DNA from: Halomonas salinarum
GTDB taxonomy: Bacteria > Pseudomonadota > Gammaproteobacteria > Pseudomonadales > Halomonadaceae
Length of the DNA: 64,000 nt
Assembly (NCBI RefSeq): GCF_012062845.1
Contig: NZ_WWNB01000002.1
Span: 1-64,000 of the forward strand
Direction of reading: 5' to 3'
The translations under genes and the position numbers were made by a program. Positions within the stretch are counted from its first letter, which is position 1. Each line of letters starts with the position of its first letter. The notes under the pieces are model-generated. The model searched no databases. It was not told the DNA's origin and saw only the letters and a program-made list of their open reading frames with translations. Positions 55,501-63,406 of this stretch are shown here, piece by piece.

Positions 55501-56705
55501 CCCGCGCCCGCCACGCCACCTGGCTCGGTCTGGCACCGCTGGAAGCCATGGAACGCAGCGCCGTCGGCCATCTGATTGCCGGCGGCGAGGCGCTCTCGCC
55601 GGATAACCTGCGCCCGGCGCTAGAAGCGCTGGCCGACGAGAACCCTGGCGATGGCGCCCAAAAAGTCACGGTGCAGGATGCCCCCAAGGCCGATGCCATG
55701 CCGGTGGAGCTCGCCAGCGACGAAACGCCGCTGGGTGAGGCCCGCGTGCCCACCCGGGCGATCCGCGAACACTGGTGGATCGCCAGCTACTCGGCGCTGC
55801 GTACCGGCGCCACCCCGGATGAGGACAACGCAGAAGCCAGCGACGAGGCCGAGCCATCGCCCGAGCCCACCACCGCCGATGAGGCCACGGCCATGGAGGT
55901 GATCCACGAGCCCTTCGATGCCAACGCCGCCACGGTAAGCGAGGGCTCGCTTCACCGCTTCCCCCGCGGGCCCTCGGCGGGCACCTTCCTGCACGGCCTG
56001 CTGGAATGGGCTGGCGAGGAAGGCTTCGCCAAGGTCGCCGAGGATGCCGAGCTGCGCGCCGACACCCTGGCCCGGCGCGCCAACCGTCGCGGCTGGGAAG
56101 GCCAGATCGCCGCCCTCGAGCAGTGGCTGCCGGAGCTCTTGACCACCCCGCTGCCAGTGCCGGATTCGGGCGATGAAGCGACCGCACCGCTGCGCCTGGA
56201 TGCTCTGAACAGCGCCACCGACTACCGCGTCGAGCTGGAATTCTGGTTCGCCGCCCACAAGGTGAATACGCGCAAGCTGGACGCCCTCGTAAGCGCTCAC
56301 ACACTCGGAGGGCGCCCACGGCCGGCACTGGAGCCAGATACGCTGAACGGCATGCTCAAGGGCTTTATCGACCTGGTGGTGGAACACGAAGGGCGCTTCT
56401 ACGTGCTCGACTGGAAGTCCAACCACCTGGGCGCGGACGACGCCGCCTACACCGAGGCGGCGATGGCCGATGCCGTGCTCGAGAAGCGCTACGACGTGCA
56501 GTACTGCCTCTACCTGCTGGCCCTGCACCGGCTACTCAAGGCCCGGCTGCCGGACTACGATATCGAACGCCACCTGGGCGGAGCGCTTTACGTCTTCCTG
56601 CGCGGCACCCGCGCGCCCTCCCGTGGCGTGCATGCCGAACGCCCGCCAAGCGAGCTGATCCTCGCGCTCGATGCCCTATTCAGTGCCGAGGAGGCCGCCG
56701 CATGA
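52569..56705 (+). CDS. recB: RecBCD subunit RecB (long form with insertions)
   Basis: The 1378-residue RecB is the 3'-5' helicase and the nuclease of RecBCD. Walker A ASAGTGKTFT lies at about 30-38, the DEFQDT motif II near residue 480, and LIGDPKQAIYAFRGADIHTY near 560. VVTIHKSKGLEYPLVFLP and LYVALTRARHATWLGL are later helicase motifs. The nuclease site is GFIDLVVEHEGRFYVLDWKSNHLG near residue 1265. It is almost 200 residues longer than E. coli RecB (1180), with a low-complexity acidic insert at about 102-184, an eight-residue tandem repeat at about 517-556, and an acidic linker near 1075-1115. Confidence 0.96.
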   Translation: MTMTEDTKVAETPRLDPVALPLTGSRLIEASAGTGKTFTIALLYLRLVLGPRGSNEEHEDDAASFPRPLTPPEILVVTFTNAATQELRDRIRARLVEAAEAFQQAANPEDEAPKADHDGGPMPGMAPVAPRDGFTAPPRWSAGESASSNEGLTGDLFDEPAVDNSASEDEVSDGVPSGAEKPSSDPLLTLRDSYPRESWPTCARRLRLAAEWMDEAAVSTIHAWCHRMLREHAFDSGSLFALEMSLDQSEMDLEIARDYWRSFYYDLDPEALQIIARYWTTPDTLNDTAGRLRTHAAALPPAPPPFEALANYREQRAAALAELKAPWIDWVQELAQLFDEGQKTKAFAGNRMRKDHRSNWLQKILEWATSDLIWPDLDRKAAVWHRLTPEGIEEIWKGAPPAHPAFEAFAALPTQLESLPDPFADLLAHAVHWMAARRETVQRRRAELGPDDLLHRLDAAFAGEAGKTLAARIREQFPVALVDEFQDTDPVQYRLFDRVYRLAENRGAADDSEKSGSAASGAEESAATGAEESAATGAEKSAASGAEESAAAGAEKSAVLLIGDPKQAIYAFRGADIHTYLQARRDTAGRHVTLGTNFRSATPMVEAVNRVFEHAEQSEAGAFLFRRGDDNPVPFAPVDANGRKDALVRLGAPQPALTLWHLDAEDALSKSAYLHELAGRCATEMASLLREGQAGQTGFIQTNTQQDGALKPLAPSDLAVLVNNAGEARAIRAALLARGIRSVYLSDKEGVFETEAAAELEVWLAACAAPDDERSLRAALATPSLGLSLSELDALNGGPQQDELAWESRVMQFRDYHRQWQRRGVLPMLHRLLADFAVPGRLLAVPEGERRLTDLLHLGELLQEASTEIDGEHALLRFLAESRAHPQAQSDTHRLRLESDADLVQVVTIHKSKGLEYPLVFLPFIAAFRPVKAGDLPLRWHDDDGHLRLTLSADEAILARADHERLGEDLRKLYVALTRARHATWLGLAPLEAMERSAVGHLIAGGEALSPDNLRPALEALADENPGDGAQKVTVQDAPKADAMPVELASDETPLGEARVPTRAIREHWWIASYSALRTGATPDEDNAEASDEAEPSPEPTTADEATAMEVIHEPFDANAATVSEGSLHRFPRGPSAGTFLHGLLEWAGEEGFAKVAEDAELRADTLARRANRRGWEGQIAALEQWLPELLTTPLPVPDSGDEATAPLRLDALNSATDYRVELEFWFAAHKVNTRKLDALVSAHTLGGRPRPALEPDTLNGMLKGFIDLVVEHEGRFYVLDWKSNHLGADDAAYTEAAMADAVLEKRYDVQYCLYLLALHRLLKARLPDYDIERHLGGALYVFLRGTRAPSRGVHAERPPSELILALDALFSAEEAAA
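54117..54236 (+). repeat. Five 24-bp in-frame tandem repeats within recB
   Basis: Five consecutive 24-bp units, consensus AGCGCGGCTTCGGGCGCTGA then RAR, run from 54117 to 54236. They encode eight-residue units of the form SAA(S/T/A)GAE(E/K). Units differ at a few positions, mostly the fourth codon and the last codon. The array lies immediately before the LIGDPKQA helicase motif, so any change in copy number adds or removes eight residues without shifting frame. Confidence 0.95.
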
Positions 56706-58939
56706 TGCCGACATCTTCCAACACCTCCCCGGTCAATACCGATGCCCCGGAGACCGCGCTGATTCGAGCGCCCGAAAACGCGCTAGCCGATCACGCGGTG
56801 CTGTTCGCCCTGCTCGACCGCTGGGTGGAGCGCGGCTGGCTGCGCTCGCTGGACCGCGCCTTCGCCGCCTTCCTGCATCGCGAGGCGAGCCGTGAAAGCG
56901 GGAAGGATAAGGAAAGCGGAGTAAGTGAGGCCTCACCTCTGCTGCTGTTGGCGGCGGCACTGGCCAGCCATCAGCTCGGCCGCGGCCATGTGTGTCTCGA
57001 CCTGGCGCAAACGCTGGCCACTCCGGACCTGGCGCTCTCGCTGCCGCCGGAGGGCGACAGCCTGGAAGACCCACCGCCGCTGCCCAGCCGGGTAATGGCT
57101 ACGCTAGATCTCGACGCCTGGCGCGCGGCGCTTTCTCAGCCCGAGCTAGTGGCCGAAGGCCCCGGCAGCACCCCGCTGGTGCTCGCCGGCACCAAAGCAC
57201 GCCCACGTCTCTACCTGCGCCGCTACTGGCAGCACGAGCAGGATATTCACAGCCGGATCGTCGCAAGGCTCGGTGAAACGGATAGCGACGACGCCCCGGA
57301 CGCGGCCCGGCTGCGCCCGATTCTCGACGCGCTGTTTCCCGAGCCGACACAGCCCGCGCCCCTCGATTGGCAGAAGGCGGCCTGCGCCCTGGCCGGCCGC
57401 TCGCGCTTCGCGGTCATCACCGGCGGCCCCGGCACCGGCAAGACCACCACCGTGGTGCGCCTGCTTGCCCTGCTCCAGGCAATGGCGCTCGGTGAAGGCC
57501 AGGGGGAAGGCGAGAGTGGAGGAGAACAGGCCCTGCGTATTCGCCTGGCCGCACCCACCGGCAAGGCCGCCGCCCGGCTCAACGAATCCATCGCCGGCCA
57601 GGTAGCCAGGCTCGACCTCAACGGCTTGGCCGACGACCCCGAGCGGCTGCGCGAGGTAATTCCCAAGGAGGTTTCCACCCTGCACCGGCTGCTCGGCTCG
57701 CGCCCCGACACCCGCCGCTTCCGCCACGACCGCCACAACCCGCTGCCGCTGGACGTGCTGGTGGTGGACGAGGCCTCGATGGTGGACGTGGGCATGATGG
57801 CCGCGATGCTCGAGGCGCTGCCGCCGCGGGCGCGGCTGGTGCTGCTGGGCGATAAGGATCAGCTCGCCTCGGTGGAGGCCGGCTCCGTGCTGGGTGACCT
57901 GTGCGCCCGGGCCGAGGGCGGCCACTACACCCCGGCCACCGCCGAGTGGCTGGCCAAGGCCACCGGCCAACCGCTGCCAAGCGATACCTTGGACGCCGAC
58001 GGCCAGCCGCTGGATCAGGCCATCGCTATGCTGCGCGTCAGCCACCGCTTCACCGCCGACAGCGGCATCGGCCAACTGGCCGCGGCGATCAACCTGGAAG
58101 CCGAGCCCACCGCCAAGCGCCGCGCTATCGGTGATGCCCTCAACCACGGTTTCGACGATCTATCGCACCTAAAGCTACCCAGCGACGACGAGCGCGGCCT
58201 GGCCCGCCTAGCGGTGACCGGCTGCCCCGAGCGTTTTCCCCATGCCGGCCAGGGCCGACTAAGCGGCGACGAAACTCTGCCGCCGCCGGTGGGCTATCGC
58301 CACTTTCTCAGCGTGATGGCCGGGCGCCGACCGACCGACGATGCGGAACAGGAACAGTTTGATGACTGGGCCCGCGCCGTGCTGGCAGCCCACGGCGACT
58401 TCCAACTGCTTTGCGCACTGCGCCGAGGCCCCTGGGGCGTGGAAGGCCTTAACGAGCGGGTACGCCAGGCGCTGGAAAGAGAGAAGTTGATCGACAGCCA
58501 GGACGGCCGCCAGCGCTGGTACCCCGGCCGCCCGGTGCTCGTGACGAAAAACGACTACGGCCTGGGGCTGATGAACGGCGATATCGGCATCACCCTGGAT
58601 ATGCCGCGCCCGGGCTCTGTGGCCGGCAACGACCGCCGCCTGCTGCGGGTGGCATTCCCCGCCGGCGACGGCACCGACCGCATCAAGTGGGTGCTGCCCA
58701 GCCGCCTGCAAGCGGTGGAGACGGTGTTCGCGATGACGGTGCACAAATCACAGGGCTCGGAGTTCACCCACGCCGCCCTGGTGCTGCCCGACGCGCCGAA
58801 CCCCATCCTCACCCGGGAGCTGGTTTACACCGGCATCACCCGCGCCCGCCACTGGCTGACGCTGGTAGAAACCGGCCGCGGCCAACTGATGGACGCGGCG
58901 CAGCGGCGAGTGATGCGGGTGAGTGGGATGGAGCAATAG
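56702..58939 (+). CDS. recD: RecBCD subunit RecD
   Basis: The 745-residue RecD is the 5'-3' helicase of the complex. Walker A ITGGPGTGKTTTVVRLLALL lies at about 239-252, followed by RLAAPTGKAAARLNESI, LHRLLGSRPDTRRFRHD, VLVVDEASMVDVGMMAAML and LLGDKDQLASVEAGSVLGDLC. The C-terminal domain has MTVHKSQGSEFTHAALVLPD and LVYTGITRARHWLTLVE. It is longer than E. coli RecD (608) with short Glu/Gly-rich insertions. It overlaps recB by 4 bp. No terminator follows; an AT-rich region starts about 20 bp later. Confidence 0.96.
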   Translation: MMPTSSNTSPVNTDAPETALIRAPENALADHAVLFALLDRWVERGWLRSLDRAFAAFLHREASRESGKDKESGVSEASPLLLLAAALASHQLGRGHVCLDLAQTLATPDLALSLPPEGDSLEDPPPLPSRVMATLDLDAWRAALSQPELVAEGPGSTPLVLAGTKARPRLYLRRYWQHEQDIHSRIVARLGETDSDDAPDAARLRPILDALFPEPTQPAPLDWQKAACALAGRSRFAVITGGPGTGKTTTVVRLLALLQAMALGEGQGEGESGGEQALRIRLAAPTGKAAARLNESIAGQVARLDLNGLADDPERLREVIPKEVSTLHRLLGSRPDTRRFRHDRHNPLPLDVLVVDEASMVDVGMMAAMLEALPPRARLVLLGDKDQLASVEAGSVLGDLCARAEGGHYTPATAEWLAKATGQPLPSDTLDADGQPLDQAIAMLRVSHRFTADSGIGQLAAAINLEAEPTAKRRAIGDALNHGFDDLSHLKLPSDDERGLARLAVTGCPERFPHAGQGRLSGDETLPPPVGYRHFLSVMAGRRPTDDAEQEQFDDWARAVLAAHGDFQLLCALRRGPWGVEGLNERVRQALEREKLIDSQDGRQRWYPGRPVLVTKNDYGLGLMNGDIGITLDMPRPGSVAGNDRRLLRVAFPAGDGTDRIKWVLPSRLQAVETVFAMTVHKSQGSEFTHAALVLPDAPNPILTRELVYTGITRARHWLTLVETGRGQLMDAAQRRVMRVSGMEQ

Positions 58940-59084
58940 GACCAAAATCCAAACCCTCACACCAGTTCATCGTAAAAAATAGCTGTTTATCAATAAAAAC
59001 TTATTTTGTAATATGCGTCCCTAAAGCAAGCACTAACAAAACAACATAAGCACATAAACCTCAAGCATTAAACAGGAAACTAAA

Positions 59085-60590
59085 ATGCAAACAACCTACT
59101 CAAAAATACTTTCTTCAGAAAGATTCAGGAACTCAAGGGTAGACAATAGGAGTCTTGACATAGAAGCTGAAAGCGACAGGGGAAGACTCCTTTTCTGCCC
59201 TGCATTTAGAAGACTTCAACAAAAAGCTCAAGTATTTTCAATGGAGCCAAATGCAGCTGTCAGAAGCAGGCTCACACACTCATTCGAAGTATCGCAAATG
59301 GGCCGATATATTGCTGACCAGGTTTCCGAAAGTCTTAGAGAAAATAAAATAATAACTGCAGATCAAAGCAGTGCATTTGTAACATTCATAGAAACAGCTT
59401 GTTTGATGCATGATATTGGAAATCCGCCTTTTGGTCACTTTGGAGAATCTGCCATTTCGGAGTGGTTTAGGAAAAACGGAGCTGATTCCCTAATCAAATC
59501 CTGTAGCAACAGGGATCACAATAGCGGATTGGGAAAAAAAGACCCACGAATTATAAAAGCGACATCCGATTTTTTGCAATTTGATGGAAACCCCCAAGGT
59601 TTGCGCGTCGCATCAAAACTTCAAAGAAATTCAGATGAATTCGGCCTAAACTTAACAAAGACCACACTAGCTTCATACATAAAGTATGTAAGGTGCTGCA
59701 CACAAAAACCTGAGGACATTGATTCTCCTTTCACAAAAAAAGGTGGCTATTTCTCAACAGAGGAAGATTTAGTTAAATCTATTTGGGAAGATTTCGAATT
59801 CGAAAAGCCGCAGAGATTCCCACTTGCATATATAATGGAAGCAGCTGATGACATTGCTTATTGCATCAGTGATCTTGAAGACTCAATAGAAAAAGGATTA
59901 GTCGAGAAAAAACCTTCCCTGGAAAAAATATATCTCGATTGGAAAGAACGCCTCGCCCAAGAAGGACATATCAAAGAAGAACAAACAGAAAACAAGATTC
60001 ACGAGATCTTCCAAAATGCAATTCGTGGTTGTAGAGAAGATAAAACTGAATTCACTTACATTGACTTCAGAACAAGTCTTAACAGGGTGTTAGCTACATA
60101 TAGTGCAAATCAATACATGGAGAATCATGACAAAGTAATCAAGGGGAGTTTTCCATCTCTTATCCCCAGCGACTCACCTTCAGGAAAGGTCCTAGAAGCA
60201 CTAAAGTACTTCTGCCGCTCTAACGTTTACTGCCATGAGTCTGTACAGAAAATTGAGCTTGCCGGATATACAGCAATCTATGGGTTAATGGATCACTTTC
60301 GCTGCCTGCTGGACTGCGACTACAACCGCTTCTACTGCGCCCTAGATTACTCAAAAAACAAAGATGGGAATAACAACCCCATAATAATAGAGAAGAAACT
60401 ATTATCACTTTTCCCAAAGAACTACATAAGAACCTACAAAGAAGATAGGTCAAAGCTTGACCAGAAAGACGATGAATTTAAATTCAAAGAATGGAATCTT
60501 CGCGCTCATTTGGTAACGGACTTTATATCAGGAATGACTGACAATTTTTCAACAGAAACATATCAGACCTTGTCGGGGATGAGACTTTGA
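59085..60590 (+). CDS. dgt: Deoxyguanosinetriphosphate triphosphohydrolase (Dgt type)
   Basis: The 501-residue protein aligns well with E. coli Dgt (505 residues), which cleaves dGTP to deoxyguanosine and triphosphate. The HD-domain residues are His65 (RLTHSFEVSQMGRYI), His109-Asp110 (CLMHDIGNPPFGHFGE) and the later Asp in YIMEAADDIAYCISDLEDSIEKGL. It also shares ESDRGRLLFCPAFRRLQQKAQVF and the C-terminal HLVTDFISGMTDNF. The codon use is AT-rich, unlike the surrounding genes. Its stop overlaps the TTG start of the next gene. Dgt enzymes can lower dGTP and restrict phage replication; here that is inference from context. Confidence 0.92.
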   Translation: MQTTYSKILSSERFRNSRVDNRSLDIEAESDRGRLLFCPAFRRLQQKAQVFSMEPNAAVRSRLTHSFEVSQMGRYIADQVSESLRENKIITADQSSAFVTFIETACLMHDIGNPPFGHFGESAISEWFRKNGADSLIKSCSNRDHNSGLGKKDPRIIKATSDFLQFDGNPQGLRVASKLQRNSDEFGLNLTKTTLASYIKYVRCCTQKPEDIDSPFTKKGGYFSTEEDLVKSIWEDFEFEKPQRFPLAYIMEAADDIAYCISDLEDSIEKGLVEKKPSLEKIYLDWKERLAQEGHIKEEQTENKIHEIFQNAIRGCREDKTEFTYIDFRTSLNRVLATYSANQYMENHDKVIKGSFPSLIPSDSPSGKVLEALKYFCRSNVYCHESVQKIELAGYTAIYGLMDHFRCLLDCDYNRFYCALDYSKNKDGNNNPIIIEKKLLSLFPKNYIRTYKEDRSKLDQKDDEFKFKEWNLRAHLVTDFISGMTDNFSTETYQTLSGMRL

Positions 60591-61174
60591 CAAAGCCCAT
60601 AAACTCAAACCACCCTTACTGGCATGCAAAAAAAACAGTTGAGGAATCAGCGGAAAACATCTTAGAGCTTTATCTAAGTTATTACCACTACATTCCACAG
60701 TCAATCACCGACGGCAGGAAAGTTCTGACAATATCAAAGGAAGATTTTCTCACTGAAGAAAAAATCGAGAAAATAATATCCGAGACACCTTTAGATATGG
60801 AGCTTGCCTTCCACTCAAAGATTAAACTGGAAAATGGTGAATATAAACATATCCCCATGATAGACATGTCAACAGGATCTTCCGTGCAACTTAAAAAACT
60901 GCAACCATATATAGGAGAAGAATTGTACAAAAGTATAGCATGGTATAAAAGTGGAAGATCTTACCATGGTTATGGCAGCTTCCTAATTGATCATAAAGAG
61001 TGGATTTCTCTAATGGGAAAGCTTCTTCTCACAAACAAACCCGGTCTTCCTCCAACTGTAGATCTTCGCTGGGTCGGGCATCGTCTGATAGCTGGATACT
61101 CAGCACTTAGATGGACAAAAAAAACAAAACAATACCTTCAAGAACCAGCTGAAGCAAAAATGATTATTGAATAA
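60587..61174 (+). CDS. Unrecognised 195-residue partner of the dGTPase
   Basis: I do not recognise this protein. It starts at TTG (60587), overlapping the dGTPase stop in TTGA, so it is translationally coupled. It is hydrophilic and soluble with no signal peptide. Visible segments are NHPYWHAKKTVEESAENILELYLSYYHYIPQ, a charged block with repeated Glu/Lys, WYKSGRSYHGYGSFLIDHKEWISLMGKLLL and LPPTVDLRWVGHRLIAGYSALRWTKKTK. Conserved-looking His and Trp residues (SYHGYGS, RWVGHR) might form a site. Function is unknown; the tight coupling suggests it works with, or controls, the dGTPase. Confidence 0.8.
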   Translation: MTKPINSNHPYWHAKKTVEESAENILELYLSYYHYIPQSITDGRKVLTISKEDFLTEEKIEKIISETPLDMELAFHSKIKLENGEYKHIPMIDMSTGSSVQLKKLQPYIGEELYKSIAWYKSGRSYHGYGSFLIDHKEWISLMGKLLLTNKPGLPPTVDLRWVGHRLIAGYSALRWTKKTKQYLQEPAEAKMIIE

Positions 61175-61350
61175 CGAGTTAAAGGTCAAGCTTAGGGTTG
61201 CACACGGCCTCCCTAAGCTTTTCAAACTTTCATCAATTCCATAATCCCACTCAACCTCATTTATGTGTTCGCAGATCGCTTGATTTTATATTCCTCAGCA
61301 TGTCGGCGATCACGTGGATTGTTTCGTCAAGAAAACTGCGACTTTTCAAA

Positions 61351-61842
61351 CTACTCATCATCTGGCGGCATCCAAGGATCCACATTTCCAATATCTTCGA
61401 AATCGAACTCCCACCCCACAGCCAGCTGTTGCCTCGCTGTACGAGCAAAGCCCGCAGCGCTCATGCTTGCAGAGTAGTTTTCACAATTAATCCAGTCTGA
61501 CTCTCCCATAACCATGATACAGAATTTCACATATTCAGCGGGGACCGATAGTGCATCGAACATCTCTGAGTCAAAGAAATTTCTGCCACGACCATGGTAG
61601 AGCATCCAAAATTTTTCAACAGCAATTTCTCTTTCGCCCTCTGAGTCGGCAGCATCAATCTCTTGAAGCACATCAAACACTTCTACCACCGTTTCGATTT
61701 GCTTATCATAGAAAGCTCTTTTAGAATCTCGCTCTTGAATTCCATGATACTGGTACCACGCAAAACAAGCTGAAATCAAAATGGCTGCCAGACTAAAAAC
61801 TTTGAAGCGCACACCAAAGCGGCGGTATTTTTCCTCATCCAA
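61351..61842 (-). CDS. Small membrane-anchored protein of unknown function
   Basis: The 163-residue protein starts at TTG (61842) with AGGAG upstream. One transmembrane segment (VFSLAAILISACFAWYQY, residues 14-31) follows a short basic N-terminus, leaving a 130-residue acidic soluble part outside or inside the membrane. Motifs such as VEVFDVLQEIDAADSEGEREIAVEKFWMLYHGRGRNFF and VPAEYVKFCIMVMGES look like a helical sensor or effector domain. It converges on the dGTPase pair and shares their AT-rich composition. I do not recognise the family. Confidence 0.72.
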   Translation of the reverse strand: MDEEKYRRFGVRFKVFSLAAILISACFAWYQYHGIQERDSKRAFYDKQIETVVEVFDVLQEIDAADSEGEREIAVEKFWMLYHGRGRNFFDSEMFDALSVPAEYVKFCIMVMGESDWINCENYSASMSAAGFARTARQQLAVGWEFDFEDIGNVDPWMPPDDE

Positions 61843-62089
61843 AACACCAACTCCTGAAATTTTTTAACGACCGAATTTTCGGCCAATTGGAGGAAAGCGT
61901 GAGACTAACCCGAAAATAGAAAAAACCGGGAACACTCCCAAATCTTCAAACCAATTGCCTAGCCCATCATAAAATACTCATTAATACTTATTGGCTTAAA
62001 CGCGACGGTTCGCTCAGGCCAATACAAATACGGACTATGCTTACCGCCCAGCACTCCATCGCTCAGCAAGGCTATCCACTACTCGCGTT

Positions 62090-62400
62090 TCACTCCACTT
62101 GCTCTGTTGCTTTATCCGTATCGATCGCTTGCATATCATCGAGCAGCAATTCATAGCTCCAGGCCACATCAGCAATATCGGACGGCGAGTAATAGATGAT
62201 ATCGCCCTTAAAAGGGTAGTGGCTGACGGTAGTGGAAACCGAGAGCTTCGACATATCCACATCCTTTTTTGGGATGTAGTGACGACTGGGATAACCGCGC
62301 TCGCGCATTTCAATGCCGTTACGGAAATCAGCAACTAAGGAGTCGCCAGCAAGGGGCCGCACCGGCCGGGAATGCGGATTAAAGCGGTTTGATCGGCCAT
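62090..62400 (-). pseudogene. Frameshifted DUF427 gene
   Basis: Two reading frames are needed. The first starts at ATG 62400 with AAGGGAA upstream and gives MADQTALIRIPG, the usual DUF427 N-terminus. A second frame then gives RPVRPLAGDSLVADFRNGIE, YPSRHYIPKKDVDMSKLS, SHYPFKGDIIYYS and DVAWSYE, the DUF427 core. About ten residues are missing at the junction, and the protein ends early at the final conserved region. So this is a broken copy, unless translation starts at the GTG at 62362. DUF427 proteins have no settled function. Confidence 0.62.
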
Positions 62401-62453
62401 GGCATTCCCTTGCGTATCGGCTGATCCATCAGCCTAGAACGAGGGAATCAGAA

Positions 62454-62471
62454 TGTCACCGTTTGGCGACA
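62454..62471. repeat. Imperfect inverted repeat TGTCACC-GTTT-GGCGACA
   Basis: TGTCACC (62454-62460) and GGCGACA (62465-62471) form a six-of-seven inverted repeat around GTTT. It lies in the 248-bp gap between the broken DUF427 gene and the acetyltransferase, near the right edge of the AT-rich segment. It resembles the end of an insertion sequence in size, but no transposase is nearby. Confidence 0.35.
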
Positions 62472-62648
62472 ATTTCACTTAGGCTTTTGATCAACGTCAG
62501 TATCATGAAACTAGTCCGCGCAACATCAACGAGGCATCAGATACGTGGCACTAACGCCACTTGCCCACCATGAGGGTGGCGATATTGGGCTGAGGGAAAC
62601 TATCAGGATGAGTAAGGAGCAGCGGAGCGGCGCCGCTGACGCGATGCG

Positions 62649-63092
62649 TCACGGCGTATCCACGAGTTCCATATGCAGCAATGGGTAGGGTTTATCCAGG
62701 CCGTCGAGCGGTGAGCGATCCCTGACGGCAAACCCCTTGTGCTGGTAAAAGCCCAGCGCCTGTGGGTTCTGTTCGTTCACGTCTACCTTGGTGGCGCCTT
62801 GAGCCGTTACCGCGTCATCCAGCAGCAAGGAGCCGATGCCCTCCCCGCGCGCCTGCGGTGCTATGAACAGCATCTCGATATTGCCGTCGTGCACGCCACA
62901 GAAGCCCAGAATTTCACCGTTCCCGTTTTTTACGCAAGTTAAATCGACCGCGCCGAAGTACTGCTCGTAAATAAGCGGCTTCAGCTCCAGGAGGTCCTGT
63001 TCGCGCAAGAAATCATGGGTTGCCCTGACCGATGCCTCCCAGACATCCAGCAGCTCACGATAGTCTGGTTTCCCTACGCTCTCGACGTTCAT
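62649..63092 (-). CDS. yjaB: YjaB-like GNAT acetyltransferase
   Basis: The 147-residue GNAT protein resembles E. coli YjaB. It has RELLDVWEASVRATHDFLRE, the acetyl-CoA loop IEMLFIAPQARGEGIGSLLLDDAV, VDVNEQNPQALGFYQHKGFAV and the ending RSPLDGLDKPYPLLHMEL. YjaB has been reported to acetylate proteins on lysine. The start at 63092 gives the family N-terminus with AAGAAGAG upstream; the longer frame from 63164 has no such site. Confidence 0.9.
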   Translation of the reverse strand: MNVESVGKPDYRELLDVWEASVRATHDFLREQDLLELKPLIYEQYFGAVDLTCVKNGNGEILGFCGVHDGNIEMLFIAPQARGEGIGSLLLDDAVTAQGATKVDVNEQNPQALGFYQHKGFAVRDRSPLDGLDKPYPLLHMELVDTP

Positions 63093-63406
63093 CAAACACA
63101 CTCTTCTTGCGTCATGTACCGCTACCGCGCCCATAAAAGTCGCCATGCCGCCTGCTGGTGTCAAATGATGAAGGCGCTTGTCGAAGGTCTCGAAGCCGAT
63201 CCGCTCGGCGCTGACGCCAAAGTGAGGGCCTTCACCGACTTCGCGGCGGCACCACTCCGTCGAGTCGATATACTCTGGTAATCACAGACACCGCCTTTTT
63301 GGGTGCCTCTTCGTTCCGGCGTCGAGGAGCACGCTCAGGGTGTCGACGGCAGGCGGAGGCTATAGGATGGAGAACGAATCCTCGGCATCGCGTTCAAGGA
63401 GGCACC
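63093..63406. other. Divergent region before the membrane protein gene
   Basis: This 314-bp gap separates the acetyltransferase (leftward) from the membrane protein (rightward). Open frames crossing it are antisense shadows. I see no operator, RNA or repeat that stands out. Confidence 0.4.

Larger units (their letters stand above)
58960..62400. other. AT-rich, probably acquired segment next to recBCD
   Basis: Base composition drops sharply from the GC-rich recD end (58939) to AT-rich text with TTG starts and AAA/AAT codons, and rises again gradually after about 62,100. The segment holds a dGTPase, an unrecognised partner, a small membrane-anchored protein and a broken DUF427 gene. I find no integrase, attachment repeat or tRNA gene at its edges, so acquisition is inferred from composition alone. 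Confidence 0.6.

Noticed and set aside
61198-61500. 100-codon rightward frame after the dGTPase partner
   Set aside because: It overlaps the small membrane-anchored protein on the other strand, which has a ribosome site, a clear membrane span and better composition.
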